Positions 17,551-25,181 of a DNA stretch of 64,000 bases are shown in pieces (within the stretch, counting starts at the first letter, position 1; every line of letters begins with the position of its first letter). Under the pieces are notes generated by a model. The model ran no database searches, had not been told where the DNA came from, and saw only the letters and a list, made by a program, of their open reading frames with translations. A program made the translations under genes and the position numbers. The DNA comes from Halogeometricum sp. S3BR5-2 (lineage in GTDB: Archaea; Halobacteriota; Halobacteria; Halobacteriales; Haloferacaceae): positions 1 through 64,000 of the forward strand of contig NZ_JAMQOQ010000008.1 of NCBI RefSeq assembly GCF_031624635.1, in the 5' to 3' direction.

Positions 17551-18032
17551 TTGAATCGCCCCCGTTCGTCCCGCTCGCGATCGGACACGTCCCACTCGTG
17601 GTCTGTTGGTTTAATCTCGGACCCGAAGCCGTGTCGTTCGGCGTGTTCGGTGCGACTGAGGAGTTCGAGGTTTTCTGGTCTGTTGTCCCACCTGACACCA
17701 TTCTTATGATGAACGTGCTTGTCAGCGACGGCGTCGAATCCGCGCTCTGCCACCATTACGAGTCGGTGGATACCGACCGAGTCTGTCGTCCCACGATAGT
17801 TTGTGGCACAGATGACGTAGCCACGGTCGGTGAACACGGCGGGATGCCGTCGACGGTTCGGGGCCGCCTCACGTGCGTCTCGACGAGGAATGTCGAACTT
17901 CTGCATCCACTTATGAACCGTCGGTTGCGTACAGTCGAGCTTATCTGCGATCTCGTTCGTACTCAGCTCCTGTTCCCAGTAGAGTTCGTAGAGGAGCGAT
18001 TCGTCTCGCCAGGGGTACTCTGAATCGGTCAT
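17547..18032 (-). CDS. HNH-type nuclease with N-terminal HTH
   Basis: A 161-residue protein from the preferred ATG at 18032. Residues about 10-45 form an HTH ('LLYELYWEQELSTNEIADKL..TQPTVHKWMQ'). The C-terminal part has the HNH pattern 'IHRLVMVAERGF...HVHHKNGVRWDNRPENLELLSRTEH', with HHKNG and DNRPENL as metal-site segments. It resembles standalone haloarchaeal and phage HNH endonucleases. It heads a four-gene operon with overlapping stops and starts, 24 bp downstream of hairpin element E2. A homing or restriction role is possible. Confidence 0.8.
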   Translation of the reverse strand: MTDSEYPWRDESLLYELYWEQELSTNEIADKLDCTQPTVHKWMQKFDIPRRDAREAAPNRRRHPAVFTDRGYVICATNYRGTTDSVGIHRLVMVAERGFDAVADKHVHHKNGVRWDNRPENLELLSRTEHAERHGFGSEIKPTDHEWDVSDRERDERGRFK

Positions 18033-18055
18033 GGCTCGGTAACGGGGAGTGGTTT

Positions 18056-18076
18056 CCCCCGCGCCCCTCTCGGGGG
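18056..18076 (-). promoter_or_regulatory. Hairpin element E2
   Basis: Arms CCCCCG/CGGGGG around the loop AGAGGGGCG; 5' flank GTGTTTATTG. It ends 23 bp before the HNH gene's ATG. Confidence 0.65.
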
Positions 18077-18159
18077 CAATAAACACTACCGAGCGGATTC
18101 GTACTTGAATCTCAGATCCAGTTCGTCACCGACCCGAGCAGGTCTGCAGACAGCGTGAG

Positions 18160-18423
18160 TTACGGTGGGAGGTGACGGTCGTAGATATTCCGCCGATGCC
18201 CGACCGCTTCGACGATGAGGACATCCTCGTCTCGGTCCCACGTGATGATCGCACGGTAGTCACCGGCACGAAGCTTGTAGTACGTGTAGCCGGTGAGCTT
18301 TTCGAGTCGGTGGGAGGTCCAGTCTTTCGCCTCGTCGAGTTTCTTCACCAACCGCTCTTGCGCTTCCGATTCGAGCCCCTCCAGCAAATCGAGTGCTTTC
18401 GGTGTCCACTCGACCTCAGTCAT
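18160..18423 (-). CDS. RelE/ParE-type toxin
   Basis: An 87-residue basic protein: 'VEWTPKALDLLEGLESEAQERLVKKLDEAKDW', then 'KLTGYTYYKLRAGDYRAIITWDRDEDVLIVEAVGHRRNIYDR'. The 'KLRAGDYRAI' and 'VGHRRNIY' segments are the classic RelE-fold strands and C-terminal basic tail. It probably cleaves mRNA on the ribosome (RelE) or targets gyrase (ParE); the residues cannot decide. It overlaps the antitoxin gene by 8 bp. Confidence 0.85.
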   Translation of the reverse strand: MTEVEWTPKALDLLEGLESEAQERLVKKLDEAKDWTSHRLEKLTGYTYYKLRAGDYRAIITWDRDEDVLIVEAVGHRRNIYDRHLPP

Positions 18424-18694
18424 CGATGCCCAGCCGGTCCTTCACGTCGTCCTGCGATACCGTCTCGCCCTGCTCCCGCTGCTTGCGGCTCTCGGCCAGA
18501 TGCGCCAGCGCTTCCTCGGACAGCTGCGTTGGCGGATTGACGGCGTCTCGAAGCGCGTCGCGGATGAACTCGGATTTGTTCGCGTAGCCACGCTCCTCCC
18601 AGACGTCGTCGACCTGTGCCAGCAGCGACTGGGGCACCCGGACGTTGATTTTCTCCATTTCACCGTCGCCGCCGGCGTCGCTGTCAGTGCTCAT
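18416..18694 (-). CDS. Ribbon-helix-helix antitoxin
   Basis: A 92-residue protein with 'KINVRVPQSLLAQVDDVWEERGYANKSEFIRDALRDAV', the N-terminal strand and two helices of a ribbon-helix-helix DNA-binding domain, and an acidic C-terminal tail that should wrap the toxin. It lies upstream of the RelE-type gene. A perfect palindrome just before its ATG is the likely autoregulatory operator. Confidence 0.85.
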   Translation of the reverse strand: MSTDSDAGGDGEMEKINVRVPQSLLAQVDDVWEERGYANKSEFIRDALRDAVNPPTQLSEEALAHLAESRKQREQGETVSQDDVKDRLGIDD

Positions 18695-18700
18695 ATACTG

Positions 18701-18716
18701 TGATACGCTCGTATCA
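18701..18716. promoter_or_regulatory. Candidate operator of the toxin-antitoxin operon
   Basis: TGATACG-CT-CGTATCA is a perfect 7-bp inverted repeat 6 bp before the antitoxin ATG, between the likely TATA element and the start of a leaderless message. RHH antitoxins usually bind such sites. It also contains the stop codon of the truncated DUF6166 gene. Confidence 0.6.
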
Positions 18717-18923
18717 CGTAAGTACCTTCGGTCCGATACGCAGACTGTGGTTGACGAGGTCCAGACTGCGCTCGAGGGAGAGTCGCCGATGCTCCGAGAG
18801 GTTCAGGACGACGGCTTGGCCGTCGACGCGGAAGCCGACGTATTCGACTGCGTCTCGGTGAGACTGACCTGGCGATGCGACTGGAACCGATTCCGAACTG
18901 GCCATAGGTACATTCCCGTTCAT
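18714..18923 (-). pseudogene. Truncated DUF6166-like gene
   Basis: A 69-residue frame in which 'YVGFRVDGQAVVLNL...RSLDLVNHS' aligns with the first 40 residues of the DUF6166-like protein at 16933-17550. The conserved remainder is missing, and the frame ends inside the toxin-antitoxin operator. It keeps hairpin element E3, 25 bp before its ATG. Arrival of the toxin-antitoxin module probably cut the gene. Confidence 0.6.
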
Positions 18924-18948
18924 TCGTTGCTCGTGGGCGGTTCGGTGA

Positions 18949-18969
18949 CCCCCGCACCCCTCTCGGGGG
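18949..18969 (-). promoter_or_regulatory. Hairpin element E3
   Basis: Arms CCCCCG/CGGGGG around the loop AGAGGGGTG; 5' flank GTGTTTATTG, nearly identical to E2. Confidence 0.65.
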
Positions 18970-19125
18970 CAATAAACACCACCAGTCCAGAATTGTCCTT
19001 GAGTTACAACGGATCAGCTGATTTGCTCTACGAGGGTGGGGTTGCTCAGACCATCTCCTGTCGGAGTAATCCCTGTAAACACGGGAGTCCCGAACGTTAA
19101 CTACCGGGGAAGCATACGTCTATGT

Positions 19126-19803
19126 ATGACAATTACGACTGAGTTTTCCCTCAGTTCACCGTCTCTCCCGCTGGTCAGTATCACTGAGAGACTCCCACCG
19201 GACCAAATTGAGTGCGTCCATGGGCTCTGTTTCGAACAGGACGCCCGGATGTTCATCGTCAAAATCGATTCCGATGTCAACGTTTCAGAAGCCGACTTGG
19301 AATCGCTGGACGAAGTCCAAGAGGCGACAACGATCGGCTACGCGGGCGAGCAAACCGTCCACAACCTTACGATAGACCTCGCCGACGCGATCTCGGAAGT
19401 ATTCAGTGGGGGCAGTTCCGTAGCGGCCAAACTCGAGCCGACCGTCGTCACACCGGACGGATGGTACGAAAGGAAAGTGTACAAGGACCGTGATGCGTTC
19501 ATGGAGTCCCGGACCCGCTGTGAGAACTACGGGATCTCGCTCGACCTCATCTCGATGACCTCCACTTCCGCTGCATCGGACGATGCTATCCCGTTTGGGT
19601 TGACTGAACGGCAATACGAGGCGCTGACACTCGCGCTCTCTCGTGGCTACTACGAGAGCCCACGACAGACCTCGACTGAGGAGCTCGCTACGGAACTCGG
19701 CATCTCACAACCCTCGCTCTCGAGACTCCTCAGGCGGGGTGAGCGTCAGCTACTCTCTTCGGCACTCCAAACACAGGAGCACTTAAACACGGTTTCCAAT
19801 TAG
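19126..19803 (+). CDS. HTH_10 (bacterio-opsin activator-like) regulator
   Basis: A 225-residue protein. The C-terminal 'LTERQYEALTLALSRGYYESPRQTSTEELATELGISQPSLSRLLRRGERQLL' is the HTH_10 domain found in Bat-type haloarchaeal regulators. The N-terminal about 150 residues are a sensor-like region without a clear family. The start at 19126 (MTITTEFSL) is preferred, since the longer frame begins inside non-coding-looking DNA. It is the first gene of a plus-strand cassette with two aldo-keto reductases and a flavodoxin and probably controls them. Confidence 0.8.
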   Translation: MTITTEFSLSSPSLPLVSITERLPPDQIECVHGLCFEQDARMFIVKIDSDVNVSEADLESLDEVQEATTIGYAGEQTVHNLTIDLADAISEVFSGGSSVAAKLEPTVVTPDGWYERKVYKDRDAFMESRTRCENYGISLDLISMTSTSAASDDAIPFGLTERQYEALTLALSRGYYESPRQTSTEELATELGISQPSLSRLLRRGERQLLSSALQTQEHLNTVSN

Positions 19804-19855
19804 CACCGTCGCTATCTGGCCGTAGTCCCTCTGATTTTGTAGACAGAGACCTACT

Positions 19856-20707
19856 ATGAAGACAGTTGAACTCAACAACGGTGTAGAGATGCCGATTCTC
19901 GGATTCGGCACGTATCAAATCGAGGACCTCGACGAGTGCGAACGAAGTGTTTCGGAAGCCCTCGAAACAGGGTATCGACTCATCGATACTGCGGCGTCGT
20001 ATGAGAACGAGGAGGCGGTCGGGCGGGCAATCGAGAAGAGCGACGTGCCGCGAGACGAGGTGTTCGTGACGTCGAAGCTCTGGGTGCAGGACACTGGCTA
20101 CGAAGCCACCTTGGACGCGTTCGAGCGGTCGCTGGACCGACTGGGCCTCGACTACCTCGACCTGTTTCTGATTCATCAGCCCTACGGCGACGTCCACTGT
20201 TCGTGGCAGGCTATGGAAGACCTCTACGAGGACGGCAAGATCAGGGCGATCGGGGTCAGCAACTTCCATCCCGACCGCGTGATGGACCTTATGGTCCACA
20301 ACGATGTCGTCCCGGCCGTCAATCAGATTGAGACGCATCCCTTCTACCAGCGAACCGAGGATGCAGCATTCCTTGAGGAACACGGCATCCAACACGAGTC
20401 GTGGGGGCCGTTCGCCGAAGGCCAGAACAACATCTTCGAGCACGACGTGCTGACCACGATTGGAGACCGCTACGACAAATCCGCTGCACAGGTGGTGCTT
20501 CGATGGCTTATTCAGCGCGAGATTGTCGCCATTCCGAAGTCGGTCCACGCCGACCGGATCGCCGAGAACTTCGAGGTCTTTGACTTCGAACTCACCGACG
20601 AGGAAATGGAGACGATCGCCGAACTAAACCAGGGCGAAAGCCAGTTCTTCGACCACCGAGATCCGGAGATGGTGAAGTGGCTGGGGGAAGCTGAGCGCGA
20701 GACCTAA
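19856..20707 (+). CDS. Aldo/keto reductase 1
   Basis: A 283-residue NADPH-dependent TIM-barrel enzyme. '[10 protein letters not shown]' and '[16 protein letters not shown]' hold the catalytic Asp and Tyr; 'VTSKLW' supplies the Lys; '[11 protein letters not shown]' and '[26 protein letters not shown]' bind cofactor. It reduces aldehydes or ketones in the cytoplasm; the substrate is unknown. It sits between the HTH_10 regulator and a second, distinct reductase. Confidence 0.9.
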   Translation: MKTVELNNGVEMPILGFGTYQIEDLDECERSVSEALETGYRLIDTAASYENEEAVGRAIEKSDVPRDEVFVTSKLWVQDTGYEATLDAFERSLDRLGLDYLDLFLIHQPYGDVHCSWQAMEDLYEDGKIRAIGVSNFHPDRVMDLMVHNDVVPAVNQIETHPFYQRTEDAAFLEEHGIQHESWGPFAEGQNNIFEHDVLTTIGDRYDKSAAQVVLRWLIQREIVAIPKSVHADRIAENFEVFDFELTDEEMETIAELNQGESQFFDHRDPEMVKWLGEAERET

Positions 20708-20840
20708 GTCTCAATTACAGAGCGATCCCCTTCGGCCAGCACTCAACGTGACTGCGCATCGGTCATAAGTACTTAAACGCGGTATTCCGTTAGCATCACG
20801 CCAAAGCGATTCACGTCCTTTGTTCAAACTGAGCACGACG

Positions 20841-21854
20841 ATGGAATACACGACTCTTGGTTCGACCGGAATGGAAGTCAGCCGCATCTGTCTCGGCGGA
20901 ATGAGTTTCGGCGTAAGCGACTACCACGACTGGACGCTCGACGAGGAGGGCTCGCGAGAGATCATCGAACGCGCGATTGACCTCGGTATCAACTTCTTCG
21001 ACACGGCCAACGCGTACTCGAACGGGGAGTCCGAGGAGATCATCGGGGACGTTCTCGGAGAGTACGACCGCGACGAACACGTCGTCGCCACGAAATGCTA
21101 CTTCCCCACGAACCTCTTCTCCGATGCAGACGAACCACACCCGAACGCGTCGGGACTCTCCCGGAAGACTGTCGAACAGGAACTGGAGAATTCGCTAGAC
21201 CGACTGGGGATGGATACCGTTGACCTCTACCAGATCCACCGGTGGGACTACGAGACACCCATCGAGCAAACGCTGCGTGCCCTTGATGACGCAGTTCGAC
21301 GCGGGAAGGTTCGATACATCGGCGCGTCGTCGATGTGGACCCACCAGTTCGCCGAGGCACTGTACACCAGCGAGCACCTGGATCTCGAACAGTTCGTGAC
21401 GATGCAGGACCACTACAACCTCGTCTACCGCGAGGGTGAACGGGAGATGTTCCCCTTCTGCGAGAAAGAAGACATCGGCGTCATTCCGTGGAGTCCATTG
21501 GCCCAAGGATATCTCACCCGTCCCCACGAGGAGATGACGGCGACGACTCGCGGTGAAGAGCTCACCGAGACGCACGAGGAGTACCGGATGGGGGGCGGGC
21601 CAGCCGTAAACGAGCGAGTTGAGGAACTCGCTGCGGAGAAGGGGGTGACGATGGCACAGCTCTCGCTGGCGTGGTTACTCCACCAGGATGTCGTTGATGC
21701 GCCGATCATCGGCACCACCAGCGTCGAACATCTCGAACAAGCCGTCGAAGCACTCGATATCGACCTGACGGATTCAGAGCTAGAGTACTTGGAAGAACCG
21801 TACGAGCCCCTGCCGATTACTGGCGCTCCTGTCCCTGGGTCGGAAGCCAACTAG
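20841..21854 (+). CDS. Aldo/keto reductase 2
   Basis: A 337-residue reductase of the longer 'general stress/Kvbeta-like' branch: 'MEYTTLGSTGMEVSRICLGGMSFG', 'FFDTANAYSNGESEEIIGD', 'VATKCYF', 'GKVRYIGASSMW' and 'IIGTTSVEHLEQAVEALDIDL'. The Asp, Tyr and Lys of the catalytic set are present, and the His lies in 'QIHRWD'. The start at 20841 fits the family N-terminus. It probably shares a transcript with the flavodoxin that starts 34 bp downstream. Confidence 0.9.
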   Translation: MEYTTLGSTGMEVSRICLGGMSFGVSDYHDWTLDEEGSREIIERAIDLGINFFDTANAYSNGESEEIIGDVLGEYDRDEHVVATKCYFPTNLFSDADEPHPNASGLSRKTVEQELENSLDRLGMDTVDLYQIHRWDYETPIEQTLRALDDAVRRGKVRYIGASSMWTHQFAEALYTSEHLDLEQFVTMQDHYNLVYREGEREMFPFCEKEDIGVIPWSPLAQGYLTRPHEEMTATTRGEELTETHEEYRMGGGPAVNERVEELAAEKGVTMAQLSLAWLLHQDVVDAPIIGTTSVEHLEQAVEALDIDLTDSELEYLEEPYEPLPITGAPVPGSEAN

Positions 21855-21888
21855 CGCCTCAGTAATCTGAGGACTCAGTCACTCCACA

Positions 21889-22572
21889 ATGAGAGAGAAT
21901 ACCCTAAGCACTTCGAACGATTCAGAGATCGATAGAACGAGTCGGCGTAAACTGCTAGGGGCAGCTGCAGTGGCAGGAGGGGGCTTCCTTGCGGGATGTA
22001 TACACCAGAGCGGGTCCGAGACGGAAGAGCAGAATACCCCCTCCCAAACTGCGGATGAGGACAGCGTACTGATCGTGTTTTTCTCTCGTACGGAAAACAC
22101 CCAAGCTGTCGCTGAAATCATTCAGCAAGAAGTGGGTGGAGAGCTGTTCGAAGTGTTGCCGGCAGACCCGTACCCCGTCGATTACGACACGCTCGTCTCA
22201 CAGGTAGACCAAGAAAACGAAGAGGGCTACACCCCACCTCTCCAATGTAACGTGGAGAATATCGAGGCGTATGACACCGTATTTTTCGGTGCCCCGACGT
22301 GGGATATGCAGTTGCCACCGCCGATGAAGACCCTTCTGAGTGAACACGATTTGGGCGGGAAGACTGTGGTCCCCTTCAATACGAATGGTGGGTATGGCGT
22401 CGGGAGTAGCTTTCAAACGATCGAAGACCGCTGTCCAGATGCCGACGTACGGGAGGGCTTCTCCACGAGGGGTGGAATGGAGAGAGATGGTGTGTACCTG
22501 GCAATCAAGGAGGATCGGCGGGAGGAAGTCAGGGCAGAAGTGACTGACTGGTTGCGAAGGATCCAGATGTAA
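21889..22572 (+). CDS. Exported flavodoxin-like lipoprotein
   Basis: A 227-residue protein. 'RTSRRKLLGAAAVAGGGFLAGC' contains the twin-arginine motif and a lipobox Cys, so the folded, FMN-loaded protein is probably exported by Tat and lipid-anchored. The rest is a flavodoxin: 'VLIVFFSRTENTQAVAEII' (phosphate loop), 'VFFGAPTWDMQLPPPMKTLL' and 'VVPFNTNGGYGVGSS' (FMN rings). It ends the aldo-keto reductase cassette. An extracytoplasmic electron-transfer or quinone-reducing role is inferred. Confidence 0.85.
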   Translation: MRENTLSTSNDSEIDRTSRRKLLGAAAVAGGGFLAGCIHQSGSETEEQNTPSQTADEDSVLIVFFSRTENTQAVAEIIQQEVGGELFEVLPADPYPVDYDTLVSQVDQENEEGYTPPLQCNVENIEAYDTVFFGAPTWDMQLPPPMKTLLSEHDLGGKTVVPFNTNGGYGVGSSFQTIEDRCPDADVREGFSTRGGMERDGVYLAIKEDRREEVRAEVTDWLRRIQM

Positions 22573-22600
22573 CCTCAGCCCTGTCAGCGACGCGGCCGCA

Positions 22601-22613
22601 CCCCTCTCGGGGG
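22601..22613 (-). promoter_or_regulatory. Orphan hairpin element E4
   Basis: The core CCCC-CGAGA-GGGG with TGCGG and the 5' flank GTTTGTAG match E2/E3, but the outer arms no longer pair and no minus-strand gene starts to its left. It lies 29 bp after the flavodoxin stop codon. It looks like a relic at the edge of the reductase cassette. Confidence 0.45.
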
Positions 22614-22648
22614 TTCTACAAACAGAGCTGGAAACGCCCTCACCGTCC

Positions 22649-23203
22649 CTACTGGCTAGCTGCGGGGAACTCGAACCCGCCGGTGTCGGTCTGTGACTCC
22701 TCCGAGTCGGTAGTTTCTGATTGGACTGCCTGGCGGGCGTCTTCCAGTTCCTCGCGGCGGTCGTCGACGCTCTGGTGGATGCTAATGTCGTGCTGCTCGC
22801 AGAGCGCTCGCTCGACCGCGAAGGTCATCTCGTCGAAATCGACTGCCGTGATGTCGACGTCTTCCGGTGAGGGCGTCTCATCAGCGACGTCGATGTCTCG
22901 CGACCAGGTATCGGCCGAAATGTCGCTGGTCGGGAGCCGCCACTCGTCACCCTCGAGCTCTTCACGCAGGTACTGCGCGAACTCCTTGTAGTGGTCGAGC
23001 GCGATGTTCTTCGTCGCTGAATCGGCCAGCAGCGCGATCGCGAGCTGATCGATGCGGGCCTCGTCAGCCTGTGGTCCCCAGTCGAACCCGCCAGGGGCGC
23101 GGCGTAGGACGTGGAGGTGCTTGTCCAGCACGTCGCCATCGGGCGTGTACACCAGCTGTCCACCCATACAGCGTTCACCGCGGTACGCTCGGCCGCCGGT
23201 CAT
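22649..23203 (-). CDS. DUF6166-like plasmid protein 2
   Basis: A 184-residue protein from ATG 23203, which overlaps the upstream stop in ATGA. 'RAYRGERCMGGQLVY...GGFDWGPQADEARIDQLAIALLAD...ALDHYKEFAQYLREEL' follows the DUF6166 pattern. The C-terminus has an acidic linker and ends GGFEFPAASQ. Second gene of an operon headed by element E5. Function unknown. Confidence 0.65.
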   Translation of the reverse strand: MTGGRAYRGERCMGGQLVYTPDGDVLDKHLHVLRRAPGGFDWGPQADEARIDQLAIALLADSATKNIALDHYKEFAQYLREELEGDEWRLPTSDISADTWSRDIDVADETPSPEDVDITAVDFDEMTFAVERALCEQHDISIHQSVDDRREELEDARQAVQSETTDSEESQTDTGGFEFPAASQ

Positions 23204-23646
23204 CGGAACCCACCCTCCCAGTGACCCATGCCTCGTGGTCGTTCTAGGGGCTGACGGGGACGGGAGTCCAACGGTCGACGGGCGGTGTCTGGACCACGTC
23301 CGGCTTCTTGATTGCTCGCACTCGCGGTCCCGGTTGGTCGGGACCCGACGTACATTGGCTTTCGCGCTTGGCTCCGCTCCGTGACGACCTCCTGATGGAG
23401 CAGCGTACAGAGCTCCATGACGCTCTCGGCGAGCGCGAATGCTGCCTCTCGGGACCGGAGGTCGTGCTGGCTGAAGAGGATCGTCCCATCGGCTCGATCG
23501 ACCCGGACCAGCCAGTCCGAGGATTGCTGGACGTGGCAGAGGACGGATTTCGAGAACTCGTAGGCGAACACGAAATGGTCGTCGTCTGTTCGTCGATACA
23601 ACCACCAGTTGTCGGGGGCGCTCTCGCTGTTGCTCTCAGAACTCAT
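23200..23646 (-). CDS. Hypothetical plasmid protein, 148 residues
   Basis: The first 95 residues ('WWLYRRTDDDHFVFAYEFSKSVLCHVQQSSDWLVRVDRADG...FALAESVMELCTLLHQEV') look like a compact alpha/beta domain. The C-terminal about 50 residues are Arg/Pro/Gly-rich and probably disordered, or may reflect a frame change. No family recognised. It starts 22 bp after hairpin element E5 and overlaps the DUF6166 gene. Confidence 0.55.
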   Translation of the reverse strand: MSSESNSESAPDNWWLYRRTDDDHFVFAYEFSKSVLCHVQQSSDWLVRVDRADGTILFSQHDLRSREAAFALAESVMELCTLLHQEVVTERSQARKPMYVGSRPTGTASASNQEAGRGPDTARRPLDSRPRQPLERPRGMGHWEGGFR

Positions 23647-23668
23647 CGGTTACCCGGGACGGATGTGT

Positions 23669-23691
23669 CGTCCCGCACCCCTTGCGGGACG
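23669..23691 (-). promoter_or_regulatory. Hairpin element E5
   Basis: Eight-base arms CGTCCCGC/GCGGGACG are perfect around the loop AAGGGGT. The 5' flank is a run of GTT. The arms differ from those of E2 and E3 while pairing and loop core are kept. Confidence 0.7.
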
Positions 23692-23780
23692 AACAACAAC
23701 AACGCTCATGTCGTTGCGACTTCGTCGCCACTGTCGGCAACGTATATAGTCATAGCAAGATACTGTCCAATTACATTCGG

Positions 23781-25145
23781 ATGGCTGTACTGGACGACCT
23801 CTCTGGATTCGAGTTCGAGGACTTGATGGAGGACGTCTTCCGGAACTTCGGCTACGAAAACGTCCGCCAGGCCGAGCGGACGGCCGACGAGGGGCGCGAC
23901 GTCATCATGGAGGAGGTCGTCGACGGCACGCGACGGGCGATCATCGTCGAGTGTAAGCACACCGGGACGGTCGGCCGGCCGGTCGTCCAGAAGCTGCACT
24001 CGGCCATCGCGACGTTCGACTTCGACGGCCCGAAGCGAGGGATGGTCGCCACCACAGGTCGATTTACGAACCCTGCCGAGGAGTACGCTGACCGGCTCCA
24101 GCGGAACGACGATCCCTATCCCATCGAGCTGATCGACGGCGAGGACCTTCGGGAGATCGCCGACGAAATCGGTCTCGATCTCTACAACGGGCGCATCGAG
24201 ATCCTCTGTGACGAGACGCTCCGACCGTACGATCCGGCGGCGGATGTCGACGCACCTGTCCAGGAGGCGTTCCGCGACATCGAGAACATCGAGGCCGCGG
24301 ATCTACCGGTGCCGCACTCGCAAGTGACGTTCCGACCAGTGGTTGCGATCACCGCCGACACGAACGCTGTCTTCGAGACCTCAGTCGGTGTCATCCACCG
24401 GATCAACGACCGCACACAGTTCGTTGTCCACGCTGAGCGCGGCCATCCGAAGGTGGCCGACGACGAAGTCGCGACGCTGGTCACCGAGAACTTCCACGCG
24501 ACGGTCCCCCTCGATACCGGGCAGTTTACCGAGGTATTCGCCGACGTCGATGAGCGCCGGTTCGGCCAGACCCAAACGGAGTACAAGGAGTGGGCTGTTG
24601 ACCGCCTCCAGGATTACCACACGACGACGGTGACCTACACCGGCGACAATAACGTCACGTACAACAAGACGTGTGAGCCGAATCTCTCGGACATCTCAGT
24701 GCAATCGATTGAGCCGGTGTATCTACCTGAGGTTCGGCAGACGACAGAGATACTGGAGTACTCGTATCCGTACGAATACTATGCTGCTGGCCCCTCACGG
24801 GTCACTCTGGAGGACGGGATTCATCGCTGCGTCCACTGCGAAACGAGCGGCGTCGACGAGACGTACACCTACTGTCCGAACTGCGGGGCGATCGCCTGCG
24901 ACACCCACATCAAGACCGAACGGCTCGAAGGGGAGCCGGTCTGTACCGGCTGTGCGGTGACCGAACGGTTCGCGCTGAAGAGGAAGTACTTCTACGACGA
25001 GGAGAACCTCGGCGCGTTCCGCAAGGAGTACGCCGAGATGCCACTCCACGAGAAGGCGATGGAGAACAAGCTGCTTGCTGGAGGGAGCGTGGTTGCGACG
25101 CTGCTGCTCGTCGTCGGACTACTCGTGATCGGCGGCATCATCTAA
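23781..25145 (+). CDS. Mrr-type restriction endonuclease with zinc ribbon and C-terminal membrane helix
   Basis: A 454-residue protein. Residues 1-115 form an Mrr-like PD-(D/E)xK nuclease: 'FEDLMEDVFRNFGYENVRQ', then D40, E57 and K59 in 'GRDVIMEEVVDGTRRAIIVECK'. A long middle region has no family I can name. A zinc-ribbon segment ('CVHC...CPNCGAIACDTH...CTGC') follows, and the last 20 residues are one hydrophobic helix. ATG 23781 is preferred over an upstream start inside element E5. Type IV restriction of modified DNA is likely; the membrane tether is unusual. Confidence 0.8.
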   Translation: MAVLDDLSGFEFEDLMEDVFRNFGYENVRQAERTADEGRDVIMEEVVDGTRRAIIVECKHTGTVGRPVVQKLHSAIATFDFDGPKRGMVATTGRFTNPAEEYADRLQRNDDPYPIELIDGEDLREIADEIGLDLYNGRIEILCDETLRPYDPAADVDAPVQEAFRDIENIEAADLPVPHSQVTFRPVVAITADTNAVFETSVGVIHRINDRTQFVVHAERGHPKVADDEVATLVTENFHATVPLDTGQFTEVFADVDERRFGQTQTEYKEWAVDRLQDYHTTTVTYTGDNNVTYNKTCEPNLSDISVQSIEPVYLPEVRQTTEILEYSYPYEYYAAGPSRVTLEDGIHRCVHCETSGVDETYTYCPNCGAIACDTHIKTERLEGEPVCTGCAVTERFALKRKYFYDEENLGAFRKEYAEMPLHEKAMENKLLAGGSVVATLLLVVGLLVIGGII

Positions 25146-25181
25146 CCCGTCGCAATTTTCCGCCAGACTGCGGGGTTGGGG

